A model generated the notes under the pieces. The model was not told the origin of the DNA, did not search any database, and saw only the letters and a program-made list of their open reading frames with translations. Made by a program: the position numbers and the translations under genes. A stretch of 64,000 bases of DNA from Alphaproteobacteria bacterium 41-28 (lineage in GTDB: Bacteria > Pseudomonadota > Alphaproteobacteria > UBA9655). The stretch lies in contig MKUL01000045.1 of assembly GCA_001897795.1 (NCBI GenBank), positions 1 through 64,000 on the forward strand. The letters are read 5' to 3'. Shown piece by piece: positions 1 through 8,900 of this stretch (position 1 is the stretch's first letter; each line of letters begins with the position of its first letter).

Positions 1-1
1 A

Positions 2-487
2 AACAGCGCAACTGTAAATTTGATTCTCCTGATTTTCTGTGCTTTTACAATGCCCTTGGCTGGATATGTAGCTGATAAAGTAGGGTATGCAAGAGCAATG
101 CTTTTATCTGCCCTTGCGTCTTTGCTTTATGCTTATCCTTTTTTTCATATTGTATATGCGGGTTCCTTATTTAATATCATTCTAGCTGAGCTCGTCTTTC
201 TTGGATTTTCCCAGCTTTTTGTAGCACCTATCAATGCCTTTCTGACTCAGCTTTTTCCTGTGCGTTCTCGTTATACCGGCACAGCTTTTGGTTATTGTAT
301 AGGAATGGCATTATTTGGAGGAACAACACCTTATATTGCTTTATCCCTTATAAATGGGTTGGGAAATGCTAAAAGTCCTTTCATCTATGTTATGCTTGTT
401 TGCCTAATAGGATTAATGTCTGTCCTTTTTGGGAAAAATTATGTATCTCAATCAATTGATTATAAGCTAAAAGGAAGTGAGGCTTAA
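2..487 (+). CDS. MFS transporter, C-terminal part (truncated by window start)
   Basis: The reading frame is open from base 2, so the gene begins before the window; about 161 residues are visible. They form five or six hydrophobic helices with short polar loops. The loop pattern GYVADKVGYARA and the later RSRYTGTAFGY segment resemble the proline/betaine (ProP-like, metabolite:H+ symporter) branch of the major facilitator superfamily. Rickettsiales relatives carry many such paralogs for taking up host metabolites. The substrate cannot be told from this part. A short hairpin (CTAAAG/CTTTAG at 491-506) follows the stop but has no clear T tract. Confidence 0.8.
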   Translation, partial: NSATVNLILLIFCAFTMPLAGYVADKVGYARAMLLSALASLLYAYPFFHIVYAGSLFNIILAELVFLGFSQLFVAPINAFLTQLFPVRSRYTGTAFGYCIGMALFGGTTPYIALSLINGLGNAKSPFIYVMLVCLIGLMSVLFGKNYVSQSIDYKLKGSEA

Positions 488-543
488 TTACTAAAGAAAG
501 CTTTAGATAGGCCCAAATTATAGTTCAAGAGGAGGGAAAGGAT

Positions 544-795
544 ATGACTCAACCGAACAAATCATCTACAGAAGCTCAATATAAAATTGCTCATTTTTTA
601 CAAGAAGAGGCTGAGAGATTAAAATCAGAGTATCAGGAGGATCTTCAAAGAAGGAATATGAAACAGAAAAAGTATGATAAAAAACGAATAAAACTCTCCC
701 AAAAGATTGGATCCGTCCTCAAACTACACTCCTTGGAGGCTGACATAAAAGAAGAGCTTCTTTCTCTTCAGCAACAACTCAAAGACTTCCTCTAA
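544..795 (+). CDS. Small coiled-coil hypothetical protein
   Basis: An 83-residue, strongly charged protein, rich in Lys, Glu and Gln, with heptad-like spacing of Leu/Ile that suggests a mostly helical coiled coil. There is no signal peptide or membrane segment. An excellent ribosome binding site (AGAGGAGGGAAAGG) ends a few bases before the ATG, which is the main reason to accept it as a real gene. It lies 56 bases after the transporter on the same strand and may be cotranscribed with it. I do not recognise the family. Confidence 0.6.
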   Translation: MTQPNKSSTEAQYKIAHFLQEEAERLKSEYQEDLQRRNMKQKKYDKKRIKLSQKIGSVLKLHSLEADIKEELLSLQQQLKDFL

Positions 796-840
796 AAAAG
801 CTTAAAAAGAAAATAGATTTAAAGAAATACAGGTAAAACC

Positions 841-2160
841 TTAAGGTCTCTCGGTTGTAGGTGCAATAGTGGGTGAGCTTCTCCTCCATGTAAAGTTGAG
901 CATTAAAAATGTAATCCCTCCCACAAGGGCTGCTATGGGAATCACCCATAGGGCATACGTATAAGCCACGGCATCATAAACCCGCTGTCCCTCTGCTACT
1001 CCTCCAGACCAAAAATTATCCATAAGTGAGCCTATAATGGTATGAAAAAAAACACCTCCAAGCATGTTTATGCAATTTAAAAAAGCAATAGTTACATTTC
1101 TCATTTCAAGGAGAACAGCAGAAGCTCCCATTGAGAACACTAATACTTGATAGCAACATAAAATCCCCACCATGAACATCATAGCTGAGAGGACTATATA
1201 GCTAAGATGTCCATGTGAAAGAAGCACAAACGCAAAAAGAGCTGCCATTAACATTCCGCAATAAGCTGTTATCTGGGAGGGGGCTTTGAACTTTTCAGAA
1301 CAGTAAGCTAAGAAAGGTCCGCCTACCATCATCCCTGTAAAGATAGAAGAGGTTATGAAAGAGGCGTCTTCTTTTTTAAACGAATAAACCTCCATCAAAT
1401 AAGAAACGCCCCACACATCAGCAAATCCTTCTAGAGGTCCCACCATCAAAAGACTTCCCAAACCTATAAAAAGAAGGAGGGGCATTGAGAAAAGAGACTT
1501 AAAATTTTTAAGGAGAGCAGGGTTTTCTTGGTATGAGATGGGAGGGTAAGGCTTAATAACAAGGAAGATAAAGCCCATCAATACTATCCCAGCAACACCG
1601 CTCATCAAGAGTACGCTTTCCCATCCGTAAAGAATTATAAATTGGCTAACAGGCTTGCCTCCATAAACAGCTCCTAACAAACCTACAGTGTTTGTGAGAG
1701 CAAACATCCTGGCGTAAGTAGGAAAAGGGAACCATAGAGAAATAACTTTAAATGTTCCTAGAAACCCAGCAGATGAGCTTACTCCAATCAAAAATCGCGC
1801 GAATAGAACAAAATACCAATTTTCTGCAAAATAAAATAAAAAAATTGAGCATGAACAAATGAAGCAACACAGGGAGATAACAAGTCTTGGTCCAAACCGA
1901 TCGAGTAAGAGAGCCATCGGAATTTGCATCCCCGCATATCCATAGTAATACATAGAGGAAAGAAACCCAAACTCTGTAGCATCAATCTGAAACTTATGCA
2001 TAATTTCTGGAGCACAGAGACCAGGAAATACACGTATAATAAACTGATAAGCAAAGAATAAGGCTGCAAAAAACCACATCGCCCAGACATGTAAAACAGC
2101 CATTTCTTCCTCGTTTGTAGAGCTGGTTAGATTTTTAAAGAAGGATGAGCTGCTTTTCAA
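841..2160 (-). CDS. MFS transporter
   Basis: A 439-residue polytopic protein of about 12 hydrophobic helices, the usual length and plan of a major facilitator superfamily permease. After helix 2 it shows the family loop LLLDRFGPRLV (the G-x-x-x-D-R-x-G-x-R signature). Near residue 40 it has FFAYQFIIRVFPG, a pattern common in the MFS paralogs of Rickettsiales and Legionella. It is probably an inner-membrane importer of a host-derived metabolite; the substrate is unknown. It is convergent with the upstream plus-strand pair and stands alone. Confidence 0.85.
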   Translation of the reverse strand: MKSSSSFFKNLTSSTNEEEMAVLHVWAMWFFAALFFAYQFIIRVFPGLCAPEIMHKFQIDATEFGFLSSMYYYGYAGMQIPMALLLDRFGPRLVISLCCFICSCSIFLFYFAENWYFVLFARFLIGVSSSAGFLGTFKVISLWFPFPTYARMFALTNTVGLLGAVYGGKPVSQFIILYGWESVLLMSGVAGIVLMGFIFLVIKPYPPISYQENPALLKNFKSLFSMPLLLFIGLGSLLMVGPLEGFADVWGVSYLMEVYSFKKEDASFITSSIFTGMMVGGPFLAYCSEKFKAPSQITAYCGMLMAALFAFVLLSHGHLSYIVLSAMMFMVGILCCYQVLVFSMGASAVLLEMRNVTIAFLNCINMLGGVFFHTIIGSLMDNFWSGGVAEGQRVYDAVAYTYALWVIPIAALVGGITFLMLNFTWRRSSPTIAPTTERP

Positions 2161-2333
2161 GTTTCACTTAAAGCTAATTCTTTATTGCTAATGTGTTACA
2201 AAAATTTTGATTTCAGAACTGGTTTACAGTCTCTGAAAAAGTAACTTGAATTCCAAAATTTTACTCAACGAATTGAGAGCCAAATGTCCTTAAAATCCTT
2301 TACACGGTAATGATTTAAGATAATAATGAAGAT

Positions 2334-2708
2334 ATGAACGAACCTAATGAATGTCTTTTAAACAAAAAATGTCAACCTTGTCAGGGTGGTGTACCACCCC
2401 TCCCATATGAGGACATACAAAGACTCTTAAATGAGCTAGGAGGGGGATGGTCTCTAAATACAGAAAGCCATCTCTACAAAGAATATAGATTTAATGATTT
2501 CATGGGTTCTATGAATTTAGCCAATAAAATTGCGGCATTGGCTGAAAGAGAGGGCCATCATCCAGACCTTACAATTTCTTGGGGAAGATGCTCTGTAGAA
2601 ATATGGACTCACAAAATAAATGGATTAACTGAGAGCGACTTTATTTTAGCTGCAAAAATTGATTCATTAATCAATGGCAAGAACTTTAATACGCATTTAG
2701 AAACCTGA
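2334..2708 (+). CDS. phhB: 4a-hydroxytetrahydrobiopterin dehydratase (pterin-4-alpha-carbinolamine dehydratase)
   Basis: A 124-residue protein whose C-terminal two thirds match the PCD/DCoH fold. It contains the active-site segment [21 protein letters not shown], split here as EGHHPDL (two catalytic His) and [16 protein letters not shown] (third His and the conserved Leu-Thr turn). The enzyme dehydrates 4a-hydroxytetrahydropterin to recycle the cofactor of aromatic amino acid hydroxylases. No hydroxylase gene is visible nearby, and stand-alone PCDs are common in bacteria. The N-terminal 15 residues (two CxxC-like cysteines) are extra relative to the core family. It is a single-gene unit. Confidence 0.85.
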   Translation: MNEPNECLLNKKCQPCQGGVPPLPYEDIQRLLNELGGGWSLNTESHLYKEYRFNDFMGSMNLANKIAALAEREGHHPDLTISWGRCSVEIWTHKINGLTESDFILAAKIDSLINGKNFNTHLET

Positions 2709-2910
2709 CAGAATAACTTAAGCTCGCTCCTACTCATATTGAGAACTCCTTTTGGTTCATTTTGCTGAGTTCTTGAGAAATCTGAGAAGCTAAGGCTTCT
2801 AATGCTTATCAACAAAATTAGCCGAGGAATTAAAACAAAAAATCCTTGCTTTCATCTCATTCTTTAATGAAACGTTAAGTAAACCTTTTAAGTGGGCATA
2901 GAAAAGTAAG

Positions 2911-3154
2911 GTCTTACCTATATAATGATGGTTTATTTATGAGCTACACTAGTTGTGGATGAATGTCCTGCTCTGGCGATAGGCCTGTTATTAGGTAGCG
3001 AGGAGCGTATTTGCAAGGAGCAATATTTTTTTAGATGAAGCTACTCGATAACAGTTCCGTATTAGGAGTTAAACAAAGCCAGCATGCTCTTCTTTCTAGC
3101 ATGAAGGCTTAGTTGATTTTAAGCCCTATTTGGTTTAAAAATAGCTTTAATCAA
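2911..3154 (+). other. Gene-free stretch with several hairpins; possible small RNA
   Basis: No protein gene is supported between 2709 and the insertion sequence. A TATAAT box at 2921-2926 precedes a stretch with several potential stems: TTGC/GCAA followed by a T-rich run near 3010-3035; a longer stem AAGCC...CATGCT/AGCATG...GGCTT at about 3077-3111; and a near-perfect inverted repeat TAGTTGATT...AATCAACTA at about 3110-3157 that abuts the IS end. The -35 region is weak. It could be a structured RNA, terminator remnants, or the end of an older mobile element. Confidence 0.3.
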
Positions 3155-3999
3155 CTAGGTTCTGTGCACTTATCTAAGCCAAAGGATAAAGGAAGCATAG
3201 GCTAAAAAGCCAGCAAAGGAAGAGGCTTTTTTATCAAAACGTGAGAAGATTCTTCTAAAGTGTTTGATTTTATTAAAGAAGCATTCCACAAGATGACGCT
3301 CTTTATATAAATGTTCATCATATTCGCGGGGTATTTTCCTATTAGATCGGCAGGGAATAACGGGAATACAGTTTTGTTCTTGAAGCTGATCGATCAAAGC
3401 ATTTGAGTCATATCCTTTATCGGCAATGACATTGGCATATTCAAAACCCTGGAGAAGTGTTGATGCTTGGGTTATGTCGTGTCTTTGGCCAGGCATTAAG
3501 GAAAATCTGAGAGCTTGCCCCAAGGCATCAACAACAACATGGATTTTAGTTGTAAAACCGCCTTTGCTACGTCCCAAACATTCACGGGCCTGTTGATCTT
3601 TTTCGTAACCCGCAGCACAAGGATGAGCCCGAATAATTGTGGAATCAATCATGATCGATTCTCCATCATATCCTTCTGTAAAATAAGAAAGAATTTGATT
3701 CCATAGCCCTTTATGAGACCATTGTTCAAATCGTTTATGAACACTTCTCCATTTACCGTAATAGATAGGGAGCTCTCGCCACTGAGCTCCTGTGCGCATT
3801 ATAAAATAGACGGCTTCTGCAAATGTCTTTGTTTTTTCTTCATTTTTAACTCTAATACCACTGCAGAACTTCAAAAATTCATATATCTTTTTCCAATCTG
3901 CGGATTTTATGTAATACTTGTCCATGGTAACGCTCCTTTTTAACAAATGAACGTTACCACTTTTTTTATTCAATTTTTAGATAAGTGCACAGAACCTAG
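3155..3999 (-). mobile_element. IS5-family insertion sequence (complete)
   Basis: One transposase gene is bounded by perfect inverted repeats. AGGTTCTGTGCACTTATCT is found at 3157-3175 and its reverse complement at 3980-3998. The flanks read CTAG on both sides, which fits a TA/CTAG-type target duplication as known for the IS427 group of IS5. Perfect ends and an intact transposase mean it is recent and probably still mobile. It sits about 30 bases before htpG, so it may have displaced or replaced the htpG promoter. Confidence 0.9.
3170..3925 (-). CDS. IS5-family transposase
   Basis: A 251-residue DDE transposase. The N-terminal half has the helix-turn-helix-like DUF4096 segment (RTGAQWRELPIYYGKW). 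Catalytic Asp is in MIDSTIIRAH, the second Asp in VIADKGYDS, and the Glu in RHLVECFFNKIKHFRRI, the usual D-D-E spacing of the IS427 group. I chose the ATG at 3925 (MDKYYIK) rather than the longer frame because AAAAAGGAG lies seven bases upstream. The frame is intact and lies inside perfect inverted repeats. Confidence 0.9.
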   Translation of the reverse strand: MDKYYIKSADWKKIYEFLKFCSGIRVKNEEKTKTFAEAVYFIMRTGAQWRELPIYYGKWRSVHKRFEQWSHKGLWNQILSYFTEGYDGESIMIDSTIIRAHPCAAGYEKDQQARECLGRSKGGFTTKIHVVVDALGQALRFSLMPGQRHDITQASTLLQGFEYANVIADKGYDSNALIDQLQEQNCIPVIPCRSNRKIPREYDEHLYKERHLVECFFNKIKHFRRIFSRFDKKASSFAGFLAYASFILWLR

Positions 4000-4026
4000 A
4001 TAAAATACTATAAAAAGGAAAACGTT

Positions 4027-5847
4027 ATGTCAGAGTATACTTTCCAAGCAGAAGTGAGTAAACTTCTCCAGCTCGTCACCCATCACCTTTATACTAACCA
4101 AGAAATCTTTTTAAGGGAACTTATTTCAAATGCTTCTGATGCTTGTGATAAGCTCCGACATCTTCGACTGACAAAATCTGACCTTACCGAAGACAATATC
4201 GATTATAAAATTACTCTTTCTATTGATGAAGAAACGCAAACCTTAATCATTGTAGATAATGGTATCGGTATGACGCGCCAAGAGCTTATCGACAATCTTG
4301 GAATCATCGCAAAGTCAGGAACAGCCCAGTTCCTTAAGAAGCTCACAGGAGATACTAAAAAAGATACAAATCTTATTGGTCAATACGGAATTGGCTTTTA
4401 CACATGCTTTATGGTGGCTTCACAAGTAGATGTTATCAGTTTGAGAGCAGGTAAAAAGGAAGCTCATAAGTGGAGCTCCAATGGGACTGATTCTTTTACT
4501 GTTGAAAAAGCAGACCTTGAACATCAAGGCACAAAGATTATCCTCCACCTTAAAGAGGATGCGAAGGAATACTTAACACCTCTTCGTTTAAAAACCTTAA
4601 TTGAAAAGTATTCTGAGCATATTGCTTTCCCTATTGTGCTTAAAACCAAAGATAATGAAGAAGCTTTAAATGAAGAACGCGCTCTCTGGCTTCGTTCTAA
4701 AAATGAAATTACTCAAGATCAGTATAAAGCTTTTTATCAACATACAGCCCATGCTTTTGATGAGCCTTGGTGTATCCTTCATACGAAAGCTGAGGGTGTT
4801 ATTGAGTATACAGCCCTTCTTTTTATTCCCTCAACCATTCCCTATGACCTCTTTAGTGCAGAGAGAAAAAACCGCCTTAAGCTATATATCAAGCGGGTTT
4901 TTGTGACTGATGATTGTGAGCACCTTTTGCCTTCTTACCTAAGGTTTATTAAAGGTATTGTGGATACGGAAGATCTTCCTCTCAATATCAGTCGTGAGAC
5001 CTTAAGGTACGATCCTCGTATGGCAAAAATTAAGGCAACACTTACAAAGAAGATCCTAGAGGTTTTCACGAAGAAGGCTCAGGAAGAACCAGAGGATTAT
5101 CTAAAATTCTGGCAAAACTTTGGAGCCATATTAAAAGAAGGCTTTCATGAAGAACCAGCCAAGCAAGAAGATCTCCTCCCCCTCCTTCGTATTAAAACAA
5201 CCTTGAGAGAAGGATATATTTCCTTAGAAGATTACATTGCTCATATGAAAGAAGATCAGAAAGAGATCTATTATCTAATTGGAGAAGATACATCTAAAAT
5301 GCTGAAAAGCCCTCAACTTGAAGGATTCCAGAATCATAAGCTCAATGTGGTGCTGTTCACAGATCCTATTGATTCTTTTTGGATCACACGCGTAGGATCT
5401 TACAAAGGGCATTCTTTTAAATCCATTCTTGAAGAAAACCTTACGCTCGATAAAGAAGAGTCCGATGATACCCATGTAAAATCCCTCATTGATTTCTTAG
5501 AAAAAGAATTCCAAGGCAAAGTCAAAAAAGTCCGTATTTCAACCCGTTTAAGTGAAAGTCCTGTTTGCTTTGTAAGTTCAGGTAAAGAAATGAATCCCTA
5601 CCTTTCAAGCATGCTGCAAAACCAACAAAATCCATCAGCCCGAATCCTAGAAATTAACCCAAACCACTCACTGATTCAAAATCTCTCTAACATGACAGAG
5701 CAAGAAGATAAAGAACAAACCCTTAAAGAAATGGCTTGGCTTCTTTATGATCACGCGCTTATCCTTGAAGGACAACCGGTTGCTGACTCTCAGCTCTTTA
5801 CCCAGCGCCTCACAACGCTCATGAACAGCCGGCTTGAAGCGGCTTAA
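4027..5847 (+). CDS. htpG: Chaperone HtpG (Hsp90)
   Basis: A 606-residue cytosolic ATP-dependent chaperone, close to the usual bacterial length of about 620. The N-terminal GHKL ATPase domain shows ELISNASDACDKLRH, IVDNGIGMT and GQYGIGFYTCFMV, which bind ATP/Mg. The middle domain carries LPLNISRETLRYDPR, with the catalytic-loop Arg. The C-terminal dimerisation domain is present up to the final helix. A ribosome binding site AAAAAGGAAA precedes the ATG. The IS5 copy inserted just upstream leaves little room for the native promoter, so expression may depend on sequence in the IS end. Confidence 0.97.
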   Translation: MSEYTFQAEVSKLLQLVTHHLYTNQEIFLRELISNASDACDKLRHLRLTKSDLTEDNIDYKITLSIDEETQTLIIVDNGIGMTRQELIDNLGIIAKSGTAQFLKKLTGDTKKDTNLIGQYGIGFYTCFMVASQVDVISLRAGKKEAHKWSSNGTDSFTVEKADLEHQGTKIILHLKEDAKEYLTPLRLKTLIEKYSEHIAFPIVLKTKDNEEALNEERALWLRSKNEITQDQYKAFYQHTAHAFDEPWCILHTKAEGVIEYTALLFIPSTIPYDLFSAERKNRLKLYIKRVFVTDDCEHLLPSYLRFIKGIVDTEDLPLNISRETLRYDPRMAKIKATLTKKILEVFTKKAQEEPEDYLKFWQNFGAILKEGFHEEPAKQEDLLPLLRIKTTLREGYISLEDYIAHMKEDQKEIYYLIGEDTSKMLKSPQLEGFQNHKLNVVLFTDPIDSFWITRVGSYKGHSFKSILEENLTLDKEESDDTHVKSLIDFLEKEFQGKVKKVRISTRLSESPVCFVSSGKEMNPYLSSMLQNQQNPSARILEINPNHSLIQNLSNMTEQEDKEQTLKEMAWLLYDHALILEGQPVADSQLFTQRLTTLMNSRLEAA

Positions 5848-5902
5848 AGGTAATAGAGAGAAAGATCTTAAAACTATAGGGTTGCTGACTTTGTATGCAA
5901 GG

Positions 5903-5926
5903 GCAAGAAGAGTTTGCTTTTCTTGC
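5903..5926. terminator. Bidirectional terminator-like hairpin
   Basis: GCAAGAA and TTCTTGC form a perfect 7-bp stem around a 10-base loop in the 80-base gap between the convergent htpG and relaxase genes. A short T-rich tract (TTGCTTTTC) lies within the arm. The position between two convergent stop codons suits a shared terminator. Confidence 0.5.
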
Positions 5927-5927
5927 A

Positions 5928-8900
5928 TTACAACGAAAATTCCTTTTCGTTCATTTTAATGAGTTCCTGGTTTATTTGCAATTTAAGCATCTCCAATGAC
6001 CTTTTGGTTCGATCCTGGTTGTGGGAGGGATGGTTCTCAGCTACCATATTCTTCTCACAAGAAAGATAGTTGAAGAGATGGTCTCCCTCATGTCTTTGGT
6101 GATAATCAGTTTCTAATTGGTTTAATTTCTTTTTTAATGTGAAGGTATAATCTTTCATTTCCAGGTTTTGTGCAATTTGAATCATGTGGACAGTTTGAGA
6201 TTCAGATGGAAGTTCTCCATGAATTTCTTTATATCTCAAAATGTTTTTAGCAGAATGAACCGCCATATCTTCTGAGAGGGAGTATTTTTGGGATAATTCT
6301 TCTGCAAGCTTTGGCGTATGAGCTCTATGTTCTTTTAGCTCTTGGTGAGCAAGCTCAGCAATGCTTGTTCTTGAACCATGGACCCGAGGATTTGAAGGAA
6401 TTTTTGTTCCATCTTGCTTGGCTTTCAGGTAAAGCCGTCCCTCGATGGAAGCCAAGCGCTCCGCAATCATATGGGCACGAAGGACTTCATTTTCTTTAAA
6501 GTTATCCTTGTCTTTCCACTCTTGTATGAGTTCCTTGCGGATTTCAGGGATGCGATTCAGCTCGTACTTGGCCCTTAAGGAAAGTTGAGCAATTTCTTCC
6601 TGTGTAGGATTACGACCATTACGCTCATAGGCATGAACAAGGAAAGTAGCCGTTTTTTCTGCTTGCAATGGGAATCGTTGAGCACGTTCTTTAGTTAGAG
6701 GTTTCTTGTCGCGGGCTAAGGCGTCGTATAGCCTTTTTTCGCAATAAGCTACGATTTCTTTAAAAGGTTTGCCCGCTAGTGTAAATTCTGGGGTTTCTTT
6801 TTCACTTTTGGGAGACTGTTTAGCTTCTTTTCTCTCAATGACTTCCTTCACATGAGGATCTCTTTGCAATTGCTTTTCAGCAGAGATTTGCATAGAAGCA
6901 AGAAGGTCCTTTGGCAAATTTTTTTCTAAAATCTCCCTAACGCCCTCAGTACCATTAGCTTTAAGTATGTCATTAAAATCCTCTCCCACTCTATCTGGCT
7001 TGATAACATTGACCGTAAGACCTTTTTCTTGAAGAAACATTACAGATTTTTCAAGGCTTTTTGCGGCTGATGATTCAGGAGCATCATGGTCTGCACAAAT
7101 GATTATATGGGTGTTAATATCTTCTGGCGCAAGGCGCTTGATGTTAGAAAGACCCAGACTTGCTTGGATGGTTCCTTTTATGCCTGTTTCTTTAAGGCTG
7201 AGGGCTGTTTCAACTCCTTCAGCAATAAGGAGAAGGTTTGAGTTTTTATCCTCCTGAATTATTATGGCTGCCCCTTTGAGCGCTCCAAAGGATCTCTTCT
7301 GAACCGGAATATTGGCTTTATTAGCTGTATGTGGATTAAGAAAGGTGAGTTGAACGGCGGTGATCTCTCCCTCATGCGTACGGGCAGCAGCCATAAGAGC
7401 AGGAGAGGATGATTTCCTTATGCTATTGGCGGGGAGGTATAAGAGTTCTTCGGGAAGAGGACCTTCAATTTTGCGATGCTCTGTGAGGTAACGTTCTGCC
7501 AGAGTTCCCTGAATAGGCAACCCCTTAGCGTAAAGAGATTGAGCCCATTCAATTTTTTGTTTTATTTCTTGGCTCTTTTTTTCTAAAGATTCTTTCCGAG
7601 CACGAGAAAACTCATAGGGTTGCTTTAGCATTGATTGTTCAGGAGAGAGTTTTGCCCAGGAAGCGCCATATTCTATGGCTTCTTGATATGAGAGATTCTT
7701 AAGCTTGGTGAGAAGGTGAAGAGGGCCTCCTGCCAATTGAGGGTCTTTATAGTTGAGCCATACCCCTTTCTGAAGATTGACAGCAAATTCTCCTTTTTTT
7801 CCATACCGTCTTTCTTCTTTTGAAGACATGGCACGGTTATAGTCCTCCCCAATGGACGTAAACACATGATCTGCAAACTCAGCCATGTGGACTTTAAGGG
7901 CTTCTTCCACAATTTCTTTGTTAAAAGGTAGAGAAAGTTTCTGTTGTATAGCTTTCTCTAGGATCTTTGGGTTATATGAGCTCTTAACAAAGGGACTTTC
8001 AAGGAGAGAAGAAGAAAGATCTGCTTGTTCACTTATCGGTTCTGCAGCTCGTAAGATACTCTTGTGCAAAGGCTGAGATGGAGTTTCAAACGTACGGCCG
8101 TCTTTTATTACATTTTCTTTCTTGAAAAGCTCGTCCGCCCGGACTTCTTCTCGAACGCTGTCTTGAAGGACGCGGATTTCTTTTTCCCGTGTTCTCCCTA
8201 AGGAATTATTCCTGAGGGAATCATTCCCTAGGAAATGATCTGCCACATTCCAAAAGGCTTCCTTTGTGACAGCCCCCATAGCTTCCAGCTCATTCGACAT
8301 TCGTTGAAAGAATTTGGTGAGGATTTTGTCATCCCGTTTCATGATTTTGGTCAGGGTTTCTGAATCAAGATAATCAGCTGCAGAGAGCTTTTCTCCTGAT
8401 TTTGAGAGAATTTCTCGAAGTTTCTCTGGTCGCCAAAAATCAAGGGAACTTCCAAATAAATGGACGTTTTCGCGATGGCGGGTCATTGCTACATAACTTA
8501 AGTTCTGGGTCATCTCAAAAGAGGCTAGAACGTAAGTTTGATCAACGGTCGTTCCTTGAGATTTATGAATGGTAATCGCCCATCCCTGCTCAAAGTATGG
8601 ATTGAGATTAGGAGCAAAGGAAATTTCCTTTCCTTCATCCAATTTGACCTTAATAGTTTGGCTGTTAATGTCTATAATGGTCCCCATAGTGCCGTTTTTA
8701 ACACCTAACCCATCTTGGTTTCTTGTAAAGACGATGCGATCTCCCTTGGAAAAGCCTTTCTCTTCTCGGAGGGTTTCTTTTTTCCCAAAGTCATCTTCAA
8801 TTTCTTTTTTAATTTTGAAGGTAAACTCTCCTTTTGAGAGATGGCCTGATTCTTTCAGAAGAGCTCTCACCTGTCTGTTGAGATCGTTGACGTCCCTGTT

